64,000 nt of DNA from Nocardioides donggukensis (GTDB lineage Bacteria; Actinomycetota; Actinomycetes; Propionibacteriales; Nocardioidaceae). Both the position numbers and the translations under genes were made by a program. This document shows, one piece after another, positions 39,231-48,304 of this stretch. The first letter of the stretch is position 1; every line of letters starts with the position of its first letter. The stretch spans positions 186,001-250,000 of the forward strand of contig NZ_JACYXZ010000001.1 of NCBI RefSeq assembly GCF_014842875.1. Reading direction: 5' to 3'. Under the pieces are notes generated by a model, which was not told the DNA's origin, ran no database searches, and saw only the letters and a list, made by a program, of their open reading frames with translations.

Positions 39231-40055
39231 TCAGCTCTGCTTGAGGACAATGTCGCCGCTGACGCTGCGGGCGCGGATCTCGATGTGCTGCTCGCCGTCC
39301 TGGGGGCGGCCGACAGCGGCCAGTTCGGAGGCGACGTGGCCGGTGAGCGTGGACACGTCGGTCCACACCGGCACGCCGGCGGGCACGCCGACGACGACGT
39401 CGCCCGAGACGTTCTTGGCCTGGAGCCCCCCGGCGTGCAGGGTCCCGACCTCCAGGTCGCCGCTGGCCGCGCTCAGGCTGATGTCGCCGTCGGCGTGCGC
39501 GATCGTGAGGCTGCCGGAGCCGGACTTCAGCACCGAGGAGTCCTGGGTGCGGCCGATGGTGACGTCGCCGCTGCCGGTGGAGACGCCGCTGGTGCCGGCG
39601 ATGCTGCCGACCTCGACGTCACCGGACCCGCTCTTGACCCGCAGGTCGCCTCCGATGTCGACCAGGTCGATGTCCCCGGAGCCGGTGTCGATGACCGTGA
39701 CGCCGATGCTGCGCTCGACCCGCACGTCGCCGGACCCCGACTTGAGCCGGACCGTGCCGAACGTGCCGTCGGCGACCTGGTCGGCGGAGCCGGTGCGGGT
39801 CTCGAGGTCGGAGCCGGTCGGGACGCTCACCACCACCCGGAGGCCGGACTCGTGGCCTCCGAGGAAGCCGAGCCTCTGCCGCGGGGCCAGGACCGTGATC
39901 CGGCGTCCGGTCTGCTCGATCACCACGTCGTCGGACTGGTCGCCGGTGACGGTGACGGTGCTCCGCGAGGTCTCGGTCGCGGTCACGGTGAGGGTGCCCT
40001 TGCCGAGCTCGACGTACAGCTCGACCGGCTCCGGTGTCTCGTAGGTGCGTTCCAT
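39231..40055 (-). CDS. DUF4097 (toastrack) beta-repeat protein
   Basis: 274 residues almost entirely of short beta-strand repeats with the recurring motif 'KSGSGDVxV' / 'TGSGDIDL', about 22 residues per turn ('VRLKSGSGDVRVERSIG', 'VKSGSGDVEVGSIAG', 'VSTGSGDVTIGRTQ'). This is the right-handed helix of DUF4097, often linked to envelope-stress sensing. No signal peptide or transmembrane segment, so it is cytoplasmic here. It follows a ribbon-helix-helix gene (about 85 bp) in an operon with a phased operator. Confidence 0.88.
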   Translation of the reverse strand: MERTYETPEPVELYVELGKGTLTVTATETSRSTVTVTGDQSDDVVIEQTGRRITVLAPRQRLGFLGGHESGLRVVVSVPTGSDLETRTGSADQVADGTFGTVRLKSGSGDVRVERSIGVTVIDTGSGDIDLVDIGGDLRVKSGSGDVEVGSIAGTSGVSTGSGDVTIGRTQDSSVLKSGSGSLTIAHADGDISLSAASGDLEVGTLHAGGLQAKNVSGDVVVGVPAGVPVWTDVSTLTGHVASELAAVGRPQDGEQHIEIRARSVSGDIVLKQS

Positions 40056-40140
40056 GGCTCCTCCAGGGTGTGCTGGTCCGCCGGGCCGGCCGGAGCCGGT
40101 CCGCGGAGGGTGTGGGTGGTGGGTGGTGGTGCGGGGCCGG

Positions 40141-40677
40141 TCAGACCCAGCCGGTCATGCGGTTGCCGCGGCGGCCGCCCCGCCCGAACGGGTCGCCGCC
40201 GAGGAACGGGATGCTGGACAGGTCGATGTCGACGTTGATCGACTGGTCGGCCGTGGTCGCACCGCGGACCACGTTGACCAGCCAGGTGTTGAGGGAGTGG
40301 CCGGACCGGGCGGCGAGCTCCTCGGCGCGGCTCTTGACCGACTCGGGCAGGCGCAGGGTGATCCGGGCGATCGCGCCGTCCTCCTCGGTCTCCTCGGCGG
40401 CGGGGGCCGGATTCGGTGGCGGGGGCGGTGCCGGCGCCGGCAGGTCGAGGACGAAGCCCAGCTCCCGGCCGTTGAGCCGCACGTCGACTGAGCCGGCCGG
40501 CATCTCGGCGGTGATCTCGCTCGCGGCCTGCGAGACGGCCTCCATCAGCGCCAGCCGGGCGGCGGGCTCGAGGGCGGCGACCAGCCGGTCGGCCGCGGAC
40601 CGGATGTCGTCCCCGCCGGCTTCGGCGGCCGCGACCAGGTCGCGGCGGAGGCTCTCGACGTACGGCGTGATGTCCAT
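40141..40677 (-). CDS. Ribbon-helix-helix (Arc/HicB-like) DNA-binding protein
   Basis: About 178 residues from ATG 40677. The N-terminal helical half is probably a sensor or dimer domain. After an Ala/Pro-rich linker comes a ribbon-helix-helix: 'IARITLRLPESVKSRAEELA' then 'SGHSLNTWLVNVVRG', the classic strand-helix-helix of CopG/HicB antitoxin-like proteins. A Gly/Arg tail ends it. It precedes the DUF4097 gene and three TGACGTCA-type boxes lie just upstream of its start, so it is probably autoregulated. No HicA toxin is near. Confidence 0.8.
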   Translation of the reverse strand: MDITPYVESLRRDLVAAAEAGGDDIRSAADRLVAALEPAARLALMEAVSQAASEITAEMPAGSVDVRLNGRELGFVLDLPAPAPPPPPNPAPAAEETEEDGAIARITLRLPESVKSRAEELAARSGHSLNTWLVNVVRGATTADQSINVDIDLSSIPFLGGDPFGRGGRRGNRMTGWV

Positions 40678-40688
40678 GCGCATCACTA

Positions 40689-40729
40689 TGACATCACTCT
40701 GACGTCATGACAAGATCCTTGTGACGTCA
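40689..40729. promoter_or_regulatory. Three phased TGACGTCA boxes, operator of the RHH operon
   Basis: TGACATCA (40689), TGACGTCA (40700) and TGACGTCA (40722), spaced 11 and 22 bp, so all lie on one face of the helix. The first ends 12 bp upstream of the RHH ATG at 40677. Ribbon-helix-helix proteins bind short palindromes in tandem in this way. Confidence 0.7.
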
Positions 40730-40733
40730 CAGA

Positions 40734-40786
40734 CGACAGCGCGGTGGATCCCAGGCACCAGGTGCCCGCGATCCACCGCGCTGTCG
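40734..40786. terminator. 17-bp perfect hairpin downstream of the Fe-S oxidoreductase gene
   Basis: CGACAGCGCGGTGGATC (40734-40750) pairs perfectly with 40770-40786; the 19-nt loop contains GGCACC/GGTGCC. It lies 32 bp past the Fe-S gene stop (minus strand) and directly behind the RHH operator. Confidence 0.8.
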
Positions 40787-40817
40787 GGGTGAACCTCGTC
40801 CGCTCCGGTGGAACGGC

Positions 40818-43800
40818 TCAGAGATCGAAGAGCGAACCGGCCTCGTCGATGTCGGCGGCCTTCGGCGTGTGCTCGGCGCCGCTCGGCCTGCCTTCCGGTT
40901 CGTCCTTGGCTGCGGCCTCCGGCTCCGGCTCGGGCTCTGCCTCGGTCTCCGGCTCGGCCTTGTCCTCTGCCTCCGGCTCTGCCTCTGCCTCCGGCTCTGC
41001 CTCTGCCTCCGGCTCGGGCTCTGCCTCGGTCTCCGGCTCGGGCTCGGCGACCGGCTTGGCCGCCGGAGCGGCCGGCTCGGGTGCGGCGATGTCGAACAGC
41101 GAGCCGTCCTCGGGGATCTCCGGGGCCGGCTCCGAGGCGGCCTCGACCTGTGGCTCCGACTCGACCTGAGGCTCCGGTGCGGAGGTGTCGCTGTCCGCGA
41201 CGGTCTCGGGCCCCGACGGCACCGCGGCCGGCTCGGGCTCCGGGTCGTCCTCGGTCGCGGCGGACTCCGCCGCCTCCGGCTCGACGGCCGGTGCCGTGGA
41301 GGCCGTGGAGGTCGCAGAAGCCGCCGGGGCCGCGGGCTCCGGGGCGGCGATGTCGAACAGCGACCCGCCGTCGGGGATCTCGGTGGACGGCTCCGGTGCC
41401 GGCTCGGCGCCGACGGCCTGCGCGGGCTCGGCGGCGGTCTCGGGCTCCGCCGCAGGCTGGTCCTGCGCTGCATCGGTCTCCGGCTCCGGCTCGGCGACCG
41501 ACGCCGCCGGAGTATCAGGGGTGGGCTGGCCGGCCGCGGCCGTCGCGCTCGGGTCCGGTTCGCCACCGAGGTCGAACAGCGACCCGCTGCTGCCCAGGGG
41601 CTCGTCCTCGTCGGCCTGGTCGACGCTCGTCGCCGGCCCCGCCTCGTCGGCGCCGGCCGGCTCCGCGCTCGCAGCCGGCTCGTCGCCGGCCACGGGCTCC
41701 GGCGCCTCGGCGGCGGGAGCCCCCGCCCCGTCGTCGGCCCCGTCGTTGACCCCGTCCTTGTCCATGTCGCCGCCGAGGTCGAACAGCGACCCGCCGGCCT
41801 GGGCGGCCGGCTCCTCGGCAGGCTCCTCGGACTGCTTCGGAGCCTCGGTGTCGGCGGGCGTGTCGAAGAGCGAGGACCCCCCGCCTGCCTCGGCGGCGGG
41901 CCCGGGCTCGGCCGGGGTGTCGAACAGCGAGGACCCGCCGCTCGCCTTGGCGGCCGGGCCCACGTCCTCGGTGTCGGTGACCGTCTCCTCGGTCTGCGTG
42001 ACGTCGCCGGCGTCCGGCTCGGCCTTGGTCGCGACGTCGGTGGCCGCCCCGGCCCCCGCCGCCCCGGTCCCTACGGCCCCGGCCTTGGCGGCCGGCTGCG
42101 CCTTCGGGCCGGCCCGCTCCGCCGGCTTGGTCCGGGTCGCGGTCTCACCCTTCACCGAGGCGAGCAGCATCTGTGCGACGTCGAGGACCTCGACCTCCTC
42201 GCGGGCGTTGCCGTTCGCCTGCTCCGAGGTCAGGCCGTCGGAGAGCATCACCCGGCAGAACGGGCAGCCGACCGCGATCTGGTCGGCCCCGGTGCCCACC
42301 GCCTCCTTGGTGCGGTTGAGGTTGATCCGCTCCCCGATGTTCTCCTCCATCCACATCCGGGCGCCGCCGGCACCGCAGCAGAAGGACTTCTCGGAGTTGC
42401 GCTCCATCTCCACGACCTCGGCCCCGGGCATGATCTGCAGGAGCTCGCGCGGCGGGGAGTAGACCTGGTTGTGCCGTCCGAGGAAGCACGGGTCGTGGTA
42501 GGTGATCGAGCGCTTGGCCGCGCCGGCCCCGTCGGTGACCGGGGTCAGCTTGCCCTCGCGGACCAGCCGGTTGAGCAGTTGGGTGTGGTGGACCACCTCG
42601 AGCTCGACGCCGAAGTCGGCGTACTCGTTCTTGAGGGTGTTGAAGCAGTGGGCGCAGGTCGAGACGACCTTCTTGACCTTGAACTCCTTGAACGACTCGG
42701 CGTTCTGCTGCGCGAGCCCCTGGAAGACGAACTCGTTGCCGGCCCGGCGGGCCGGGTCGCCGGTGCAGGTCTCGCCCTTGCCGAGCACGCCGAAGCTGAC
42801 GCCGGCCAGGTCGAGCAGCTCGGCGACCGCGCGGGTGGTCTTCTTGGCACGGTCCTCGTAGGCGCCCGCACAGCCGACCCAGAACAGCCAGTCGACCTCG
42901 TCGAGGGACTCCAGGTCCTCTCCGACGACCTTGACGTCGAAGGGCAGGTCCTTGGCCCAGTCCAGCCGGGCGCTGCCGGCCATGTTCCACGGGTTGCCCT
43001 TGTTCTCCAGCCCCTTGAAGAGCTGGTTCAGCTCGGCCGGGAAGTTCGCCTCGACGAGCACCTGGTAGCGACGCATGTCCATGATGTGGTCGACGTGCTC
43101 GATGTCCACCGGGCACTGCTGGACGCAGGCGCCGCACGAGGTGCAGGACCAGAGCACGTCGTCGTCGATCACGGCGCCGCCCTCGGGCATCCACGCCCAC
43201 TCGCCCTCGGTGGCGCCGACGAGCGGCCGCTCCGCCTCGACCAGCACGTCGCCGGGCAGCTCGGCGCGGGCCTCCTCGGAGTCCGCCTGCAGGTACGGCG
43301 CCTTCGCGTAGGCGTGGTCGCGCAGCATCGTGATGAGCAGCTTCGGCGACAGCGGCTTCTCGGTGTTCCAGGCCGGGCACTGCGACTGGCAGCGGCCGCA
43401 CTCGGTACAGGAGGTGAAGTCGAGGATCCCCTTCCAGGAGAAGTCCTCCACCTTGCCGACGCCGAGCACCGAGTCCTCGTCGAGGTCGTCGATGTCGTCG
43501 AGGGTGATCGCTTTCCCCTCAGAGGTCAGCGGCTTCATGGCGCCCAGCGCCGTGCCGCCGGACGACTCGCGCTTGAACCAGATGTTGAAGAAGGCGGTGA
43601 ACCGGTGCCAGGCCACGCCCATGGTGGTGTTGAGCGAGATGACGATCATCCAGGTGAAGGAGATGACGATCTTCAGCATCGCGATCGCGTAGATCCAGCT
43701 CTCGATGCCCGAGGTCGACATCCCCGAGAACGCCTCGCCCAGCCAGGCCGAGAACGGGAAGTGGAACGCGGTCGCGTCCTCCGAGTGCTCGCCGCCCTTG

Positions 43801-44333
43801 GCCAGTAGGGCGTACTCGAGTCCGCGCAGCGTCATGATGCACAGGCCGACGCCGAGGATCACGGCCTCGACGAAGTACCCCTGCCACATCGTCGAGCCGA
43901 AGAGCCGACCCTTGGCTCCACGGGTGCGCTCGGTGGGCCGGCTGGCGCGGTAGCCGATGAAGCCGACGATCGCGACGATCATCACGACCGTGAAGAACTC
44001 GGTCACCCACTCCCACAGGAAGAAGTGGCCGATCAGGGGCAGGGCGAAGTGCGCGTCGAACAGCTGGCCGAACGCCGTGACCAGGGTGAAGAAGAGCAGC
44101 CCGAAGCCGACGAACACGAACCAGTGGGCGGCCCCCACCACGGTCCACTGCAGCATCCGGGTGTGGCCGAGCGTCTCCTTGACCAGCGTCACCGTGCGGG
44201 CCGCCGGGTCGTCGGTGCGGGACACCGGCTGACCGACCCGGACCACGCCGAGCATGCTCCGGATCGCGCGGACGAACAGCGCCACGCCGACGACGGCAAT
44301 GGCCAGGGAAACGACGATCGCGAAGATCTGCAT
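40818..44333 (-). CDS. Membrane-bound heterodisulfide reductase-related Fe-S oxidoreductase with long acidic tail
   Basis: 1171 residues. The N-terminus has about six membrane helices (about 1-250). Two [4Fe-4S] ferredoxin motifs follow, 'CTECGRCQSQCP' (near 308) and 'CTSCGACVQQCP' (near 394). Then come two CCG-type domains ending in 'SFCCGAGGARMWMEE', the HdrD/GlpC signature. The catalytic part resembles mycobacterial Rv0338c-type Fe-S reductases. From about residue 740 the chain is intrinsically disordered, Glu/Pro/Ala-rich, with seven copies of an SLFD motif, the last being the C-terminus (GSLFDL). It probably links a soluble dehydrogenase to the quinone pool; the donor is unknown. Confidence 0.85.
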   Translation of the reverse strand: MQIFAIVVSLAIAVVGVALFVRAIRSMLGVVRVGQPVSRTDDPAARTVTLVKETLGHTRMLQWTVVGAAHWFVFVGFGLLFFTLVTAFGQLFDAHFALPLIGHFFLWEWVTEFFTVVMIVAIVGFIGYRASRPTERTRGAKGRLFGSTMWQGYFVEAVILGVGLCIMTLRGLEYALLAKGGEHSEDATAFHFPFSAWLGEAFSGMSTSGIESWIYAIAMLKIVISFTWMIVISLNTTMGVAWHRFTAFFNIWFKRESSGGTALGAMKPLTSEGKAITLDDIDDLDEDSVLGVGKVEDFSWKGILDFTSCTECGRCQSQCPAWNTEKPLSPKLLITMLRDHAYAKAPYLQADSEEARAELPGDVLVEAERPLVGATEGEWAWMPEGGAVIDDDVLWSCTSCGACVQQCPVDIEHVDHIMDMRRYQVLVEANFPAELNQLFKGLENKGNPWNMAGSARLDWAKDLPFDVKVVGEDLESLDEVDWLFWVGCAGAYEDRAKKTTRAVAELLDLAGVSFGVLGKGETCTGDPARRAGNEFVFQGLAQQNAESFKEFKVKKVVSTCAHCFNTLKNEYADFGVELEVVHHTQLLNRLVREGKLTPVTDGAGAAKRSITYHDPCFLGRHNQVYSPPRELLQIMPGAEVVEMERNSEKSFCCGAGGARMWMEENIGERINLNRTKEAVGTGADQIAVGCPFCRVMLSDGLTSEQANGNAREEVEVLDVAQMLLASVKGETATRTKPAERAGPKAQPAAKAGAVGTGAAGAGAATDVATKAEPDAGDVTQTEETVTDTEDVGPAAKASGGSSLFDTPAEPGPAAEAGGGSSLFDTPADTEAPKQSEEPAEEPAAQAGGSLFDLGGDMDKDGVNDGADDGAGAPAAEAPEPVAGDEPAASAEPAGADEAGPATSVDQADEDEPLGSSGSLFDLGGEPDPSATAAAGQPTPDTPAASVAEPEPETDAAQDQPAAEPETAAEPAQAVGAEPAPEPSTEIPDGGSLFDIAAPEPAAPAASATSTASTAPAVEPEAAESAATEDDPEPEPAAVPSGPETVADSDTSAPEPQVESEPQVEAASEPAPEIPEDGSLFDIAAPEPAAPAAKPVAEPEPETEAEPEPEAEAEPEAEAEPEAEDKAEPETEAEPEPEPEAAAKDEPEGRPSGAEHTPKAADIDEAGSLFDL

Positions 44334-44480
44334 GAAGGAACTGCTCCTCGTCCGGCGGGTGGGCCACCTGGTCAGGCGTGGGGCGAGCCTAGGGCGACCG
44401 ACGCGCCCGCGTCAGTGCCACGGCCCTGTGAGGAGGATCCTACTTGGAGGTAACTTCGCGGCCGCGTCAGACCGTGCGCA

Positions 44481-44690
44481 TCAGACCCGCGGGGAGACCG
44501 GCTCGTTCTCCAGGACCCGCAGGGCGACGGGCTCGTTCTCGAGGGTGCGCGGGGCGACGGGCTCGTTCTCGAGGGTGCGCGGGGCGACGGGCTCGTTCTC
44601 GAGGGAGACCGCGGTGGCCGGGCCGGCGAGCCCGACGGAGAGGACCGCGAGGGTGGCGGCGCTGGCGACGGTGGTGAGGATGCGCATCAT
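44481..44690 (-). CDS. Small secreted decapeptide-repeat protein
   Basis: 69 residues from ATG 44690 (ATG 44687 is an alternative). The first 27 residues form a signal peptide ending GPATA. The mature part is only 42 residues: four tandem copies of LENEPVxxRx (LENEPVAPRT twice, LENEPVALRV, LENEPVSPRV). AGGAG lies upstream. It is divergent from nothing close and follows the Fe-S gene start by about 150 bp on the same strand. I know no matching family. It could be a peptide precursor cut at the arginines, or a surface adhesin-like tag. Confidence 0.7.
   Translation of the reverse strand: MMRILTTVASAATLAVLSVGLAGPATAVSLENEPVAPRTLENEPVAPRTLENEPVALRVLENEPVSPRV
44491..44610. repeat. Four 30-bp tandem units inside the secreted peptide gene
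   Basis: Units start at 44491, 44521, 44551 and 44581 (core CGACGGGCTCGTTCTCGAG). The middle two differ by one base. Each encodes one decapeptide, so the array can change length without breaking the frame. Confidence 0.9.
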
Positions 44691-44821
44691 GGGTGGAGGC
44701 TCCTGGGTGGGTGCTGACGGGCCGGTGCGGTTCACCGGGCCCGGGGTAGCACACCCTGCAGACGCGGCTGGCACAACACCTGCGGTCCCTCACGTTTCTG
44801 CAATGCAGGAACCTGCACAAG

Positions 44822-47428
44822 TCAGCCCCGTCGGACCTCGCGCACCCGACCCTCCGCGCCGAACAGCATCTCCATCGGCACCCGGGCCGACGACCGGCTC
44901 CGCGCACACAGGCCGTAGGTGTCGCCGAGCCGGGTGTAGGGCTGACCGACGGCGCGCATGACCGCCACTGGCGTCATCCCGGGCCGGACCAGGTCCCGGA
45001 CGGTCGAGACCCGCCGGCGCAGCTCCGGGTTCCGGCACGAGTCCGCGGCGATCCCGAACCCGCGCTCCCAGGTCTGCAGGTACGCCTCGGCGCCACGGCT
45101 CATGTCCTCCACGATCGCCTCGCCGTCCTCCGGGCCGCCGACCTGGCGGAGGTCCTCGATCCAGTCCGGGTACAGGCCGTAGTGGGACACCCCGTCGACG
45201 TTGAGGTCGTAGACCCGCTCGCCGCTGCGCTGGCGGTCGACCCGCACCCCGTTCAGCCCCGTGAACGGGTAGCGCACCGGGTTCGCGACGTCGGCGCCTC
45301 GGGGGTCGCCCTGCGCGCCCAGGCCGTTGATGTCGGCGCCGAACCCGAAGCCGAAGTAGTAGCGCTCGTCGGCCCAACCGAGGTGTCGCCGCCACTTGGC
45401 GACGAAGCCCTCCGAGTCCCCGGCGTACGGCGCCACGAAGCCGCCCAGCGCGTAGATCCGGGGGTAGGCGTCCGGGGTCGCCCAGGAGTGGCTGGAGAGC
45501 ACGCCCGGGTAGTCCCGGGCCTCCAGGAGGTCGAGCAGGCTGTTGCGTGCCTTGACGCTCATGTGGTCGGGGTCGATCAGCATCCGCCGGTCGGCCAGCC
45601 GGTCCACCACGTGCTCGCCGAGTCCGGTCAGGCCGCGGGCGTTGCAGTGGGCGGGCGTCGGGTACGCCGGCACGGCCGGGGCGTTGAGCAGGCCGCCCAG
45701 CTCGGCGACCGCACCGAACAGTGCGTCCTGCTGGCCGGCGCTGATGTCGGGGGCGGCCAGCTGGGTGCGGTCCGCGGACTCGCCGTCGGCCGGCTCGCAG
45801 TGCCGCATGTCCCAGAACGACAGGGTCTCGAGGAAGTTCGCGGAGTTCACCGCCACGCCGGTCTCGCCGGCGTCGCCGGCCACCCCCGACAGGGCGTTGT
45901 CGAACTTGTTGACCAGCTCCATCTGGCGGACGCCCAGGCGCCACATCTCGTCGATCTGCCGGTTCACCGACGCCTCGTCGCACTCGGCCCGGTCCCCGCC
46001 GACGACCCGCTTGACGCTGCACCCGAACGGCACGCTGGTCTCGATGCCCATGATCACCGCCAGCTTGCCCTCGTTGATGACCCGCCGGGCCTCCCACGGG
46101 GTGGTGACGATCCGGTACCAGCCGCGACCGGGGCCGCCGTACTGCGCGTCGACGTAGCGCTCGAGCTCGCGCATCCTCCGGGCCTGCAGCCGCACCGAGG
46201 TCATCTCGTCGCACGAGTTGCGCTTGAGCGGGTAGACGGTGCACAGCTGGCCGTTCTCGACCAGCAGGTTCACGAACACCCGCTGGCCGCCGCGCCAGGC
46301 CCGCTCCAGCCAGGAGTGGTAGGTGCCCTCGTGGGTGAGCGAGTTCGGCGCCGGCCAGTCCACGAGCGTCGGCCAGCCGGCCGGGTCGTGCGAGGGTTCC
46401 CCGGACAGCGCCGACTCCAGCACCGCGCCCTTGCCGTCGGTGAGGGTGTGGTCCTCGCAGTCCACCAGCGCGTGCGCGACGCCGTACTTGTCCCAGGGCT
46501 TGCCGCAGTGCACCTCGCCGCCGAGGAACTCGTACGCCATCCCGTGGGTGTGCGCGTCGACGTAGCCCCTGACCTCCTGGAACGGCGTCACGCCGGCGTG
46601 CGGGTCGCCGGTCACACCCACCCGCGGCTCGGGGTAGGCCGGACACCCGCGGGTCCGGCGGAGGGCGAACCGACTCGGCTCGCCGCCGGTGCCCAGGCCG
46701 TCCGCGGTGCGGGTCAGGGCCCGGCCGTCGGGCAGGCGGAACGTGAACCGCCCGTCCCGGCGGCGGGTCGTCCACTCCGCGTCCGGCGACGGCTCGGCGG
46801 CCCAGGTCACGGTGCCGTCCGGGCGGGCAGTGAGGAAGCGACGGGCGGTGTCGTAGAGCAGGTGGATCCCCAGGTCGGTGGCCCGGAACCGGACCGGGTC
46901 GCCCTCGAGGGTGTAGCAGCCGCCCGCGACCGCGTAGCGGGTCCGGGGTGTCCGGTGGCGCGGGGTGCGGGGCGGCACCGTGGTCAGCTCCGGGTCGGCC
47001 GTCCTCCGGCTGCGGGCGACGTACTCGACGCTCGCACGGGCCTCGTCGGCCGTGGTCGGGTCCGCACTGCCGGCCGCCCGCCCGGCCCGCGAGATCGCGT
47101 TCTTGGTGGTGGGGTCGGTGTGGTCGTGCCCGTGCCCGTCCGGTGCGTCGACGGGTGCGCTCGGTGCCGACCCGGCCGGCGCGGCACCGGTCTCGGCGGC
47201 CATCCGGGCGCGGAAGCCGGTGCCCGGAGCGGAGCCGCCCGCGTCGCCGGGGTCGGGGACCAGCAGCGCGCCGCCCACCAGGGTCAGGGCGAGGACGCCC
47301 GCGACCGCGAGCCGCCGTCGGGCCGGGCGGCCGGCGGACCCGTCCACGAGGTGGTCTCCGGGACGGTCGGCCCGGTGGTCCGCGTCGTGGGAGGCGGGGC
47401 GGGTGGCAGCGTGGTCTGCAGGGGGCAC
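44822..47428 (-). CDS. Exported M19-like membrane dipeptidase / amidohydrolase
   Basis: 868 residues from GTG 47428. A membrane or signal segment lies near residues 38-60 ('RRRLAVAGVLALTLVGGALL'). An uncharacterised beta-rich region follows, and then a TIM-barrel part with metal-site motifs: 'GYVDAHTHGMAYEF', 'KLAVIMGIETSVPFG', 'MLIDPDHMSVKARNSLLDLL', 'GVLSSHSWATPDAYPRIYAL'. This resembles peptidase M19 with large insertions. It would hydrolyse a dipeptide or related amide outside the membrane. It lies between the secreted repeat peptide and the hut-region IclR gene. Confidence 0.75.
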   Translation of the reverse strand: MPPADHAATRPASHDADHRADRPGDHLVDGSAGRPARRRLAVAGVLALTLVGGALLVPDPGDAGGSAPGTGFRARMAAETGAAPAGSAPSAPVDAPDGHGHDHTDPTTKNAISRAGRAAGSADPTTADEARASVEYVARSRRTADPELTTVPPRTPRHRTPRTRYAVAGGCYTLEGDPVRFRATDLGIHLLYDTARRFLTARPDGTVTWAAEPSPDAEWTTRRRDGRFTFRLPDGRALTRTADGLGTGGEPSRFALRRTRGCPAYPEPRVGVTGDPHAGVTPFQEVRGYVDAHTHGMAYEFLGGEVHCGKPWDKYGVAHALVDCEDHTLTDGKGAVLESALSGEPSHDPAGWPTLVDWPAPNSLTHEGTYHSWLERAWRGGQRVFVNLLVENGQLCTVYPLKRNSCDEMTSVRLQARRMRELERYVDAQYGGPGRGWYRIVTTPWEARRVINEGKLAVIMGIETSVPFGCSVKRVVGGDRAECDEASVNRQIDEMWRLGVRQMELVNKFDNALSGVAGDAGETGVAVNSANFLETLSFWDMRHCEPADGESADRTQLAAPDISAGQQDALFGAVAELGGLLNAPAVPAYPTPAHCNARGLTGLGEHVVDRLADRRMLIDPDHMSVKARNSLLDLLEARDYPGVLSSHSWATPDAYPRIYALGGFVAPYAGDSEGFVAKWRRHLGWADERYYFGFGFGADINGLGAQGDPRGADVANPVRYPFTGLNGVRVDRQRSGERVYDLNVDGVSHYGLYPDWIEDLRQVGGPEDGEAIVEDMSRGAEAYLQTWERGFGIAADSCRNPELRRRVSTVRDLVRPGMTPVAVMRAVGQPYTRLGDTYGLCARSRSSARVPMEMLFGAEGRVREVRRG

Positions 47429-47458
47429 GCCGGGCTCAACGACCGACCGGCCCCGGCG

Positions 47459-48256
47459 TCACTGGGACTGTCGCGGCCCGGCCGTCGCCGGGCGGGAGGG
47501 CCGGCCCCCGAGCCGGGCGGTGAGTCGTCCCGCGGCCCGGCGCACCTGAGCGACGACGCCGGCCAGGTCGACGACCTCGTCCGACCCGCTCGGGAAGGTC
47601 ACCGCCACCCCGGCGACCGGGTAGTCGTTGTGGTCGAGCACCGCGGCGGCGACGCTCGCCAGCCCCGGGGTGACCTCGCCGTCCTCCATGGCGTAGCCAC
47701 GGCCCCGGGTCTCCTGGAGCAGGGTGCGCAGCGCGCTCAGGCTGGTCGGCCCGGTGCCGTGCCGCTGCACGAAGGCGGCCCGATCCGGGAACAGCGCCCG
47801 CACCTGGGGGAGCGGCAGCGCGGCCAGCACCGCCCGGCCGCTCGCTGTGAGCTGGGCCGGGAGGCGCACCCCCACGTCGGTGACGAGGGGTGGCCGCCCC
47901 GGGGCCCGCTCCTCCACGACGTAGAGCACGTCGCGACCGTGCAGGACCGCCAGGTGTGCGCTCTGCCGGGTGCCGTCGACCAGGTCGGCCAGCGGTCGGC
48001 GGGCGATCCGCTGCAGCGGCTCCTGGCGGGAGTAGCCGCTCCCCACCTCGAACGCGGCCACCCCCAGCCCGTACCGCCGCTCCTCGCCGAGGTGGATCAC
48101 GAATCCCTCGTCGATCATGGCGTTGAGCAGGTGGTACGCCGTGCTCCGCGGCAGGTCGCAGGCCCGCATGATCCGGTCCAGCGGGACCGGATCGGGCTGG
48201 CTGGCGAGGAAGCGGAGCACGCGCAGCGCGCGGGTCGCTGCCGGGACCTGGGTCAC
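47459..48256 (-). CDS. IclR family regulator, probable histidine-utilisation regulator
   Basis: 265 residues from GTG 48256. Winged helix (about 5-65; 'TRALRVLRFLASQPDPVPLD', 'LPRSTAYHLLNAMIDEGFVI') and effector domain ('RQSAHLAVLHGRDVLYVVEE', 'LPAQLTASGRAVLAALPLPQ', 'RGYAMEDGEVTPGLASVAAA'). It lies less than 1 kb from hutH and the same 16-bp palindrome precedes both hut transcription units, which makes this regulator the best candidate to bind it. That link is inference; the effector would be histidine or urocanate. Confidence 0.85.
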   Translation of the reverse strand: MTQVPAATRALRVLRFLASQPDPVPLDRIMRACDLPRSTAYHLLNAMIDEGFVIHLGEERRYGLGVAAFEVGSGYSRQEPLQRIARRPLADLVDGTRQSAHLAVLHGRDVLYVVEERAPGRPPLVTDVGVRLPAQLTASGRAVLAALPLPQVRALFPDRAAFVQRHGTGPTSLSALRTLLQETRGRGYAMEDGEVTPGLASVAAAVLDHNDYPVAGVAVTFPSGSDEVVDLAGVVAQVRRAAGRLTARLGGRPSRPATAGPRQSQ

Positions 48257-48304
48257 GGGCGACAGGATCGCACGCCCGACGGCCCGGCGACTCTCAGCGG
48301 GCTC

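Noticed and set aside
40141-40677. HicAB toxin-antitoxin system
   Set aside because: The ribbon-helix-helix protein resembles HicB only in its DNA-binding end, and no HicA-type toxin gene is adjacent.
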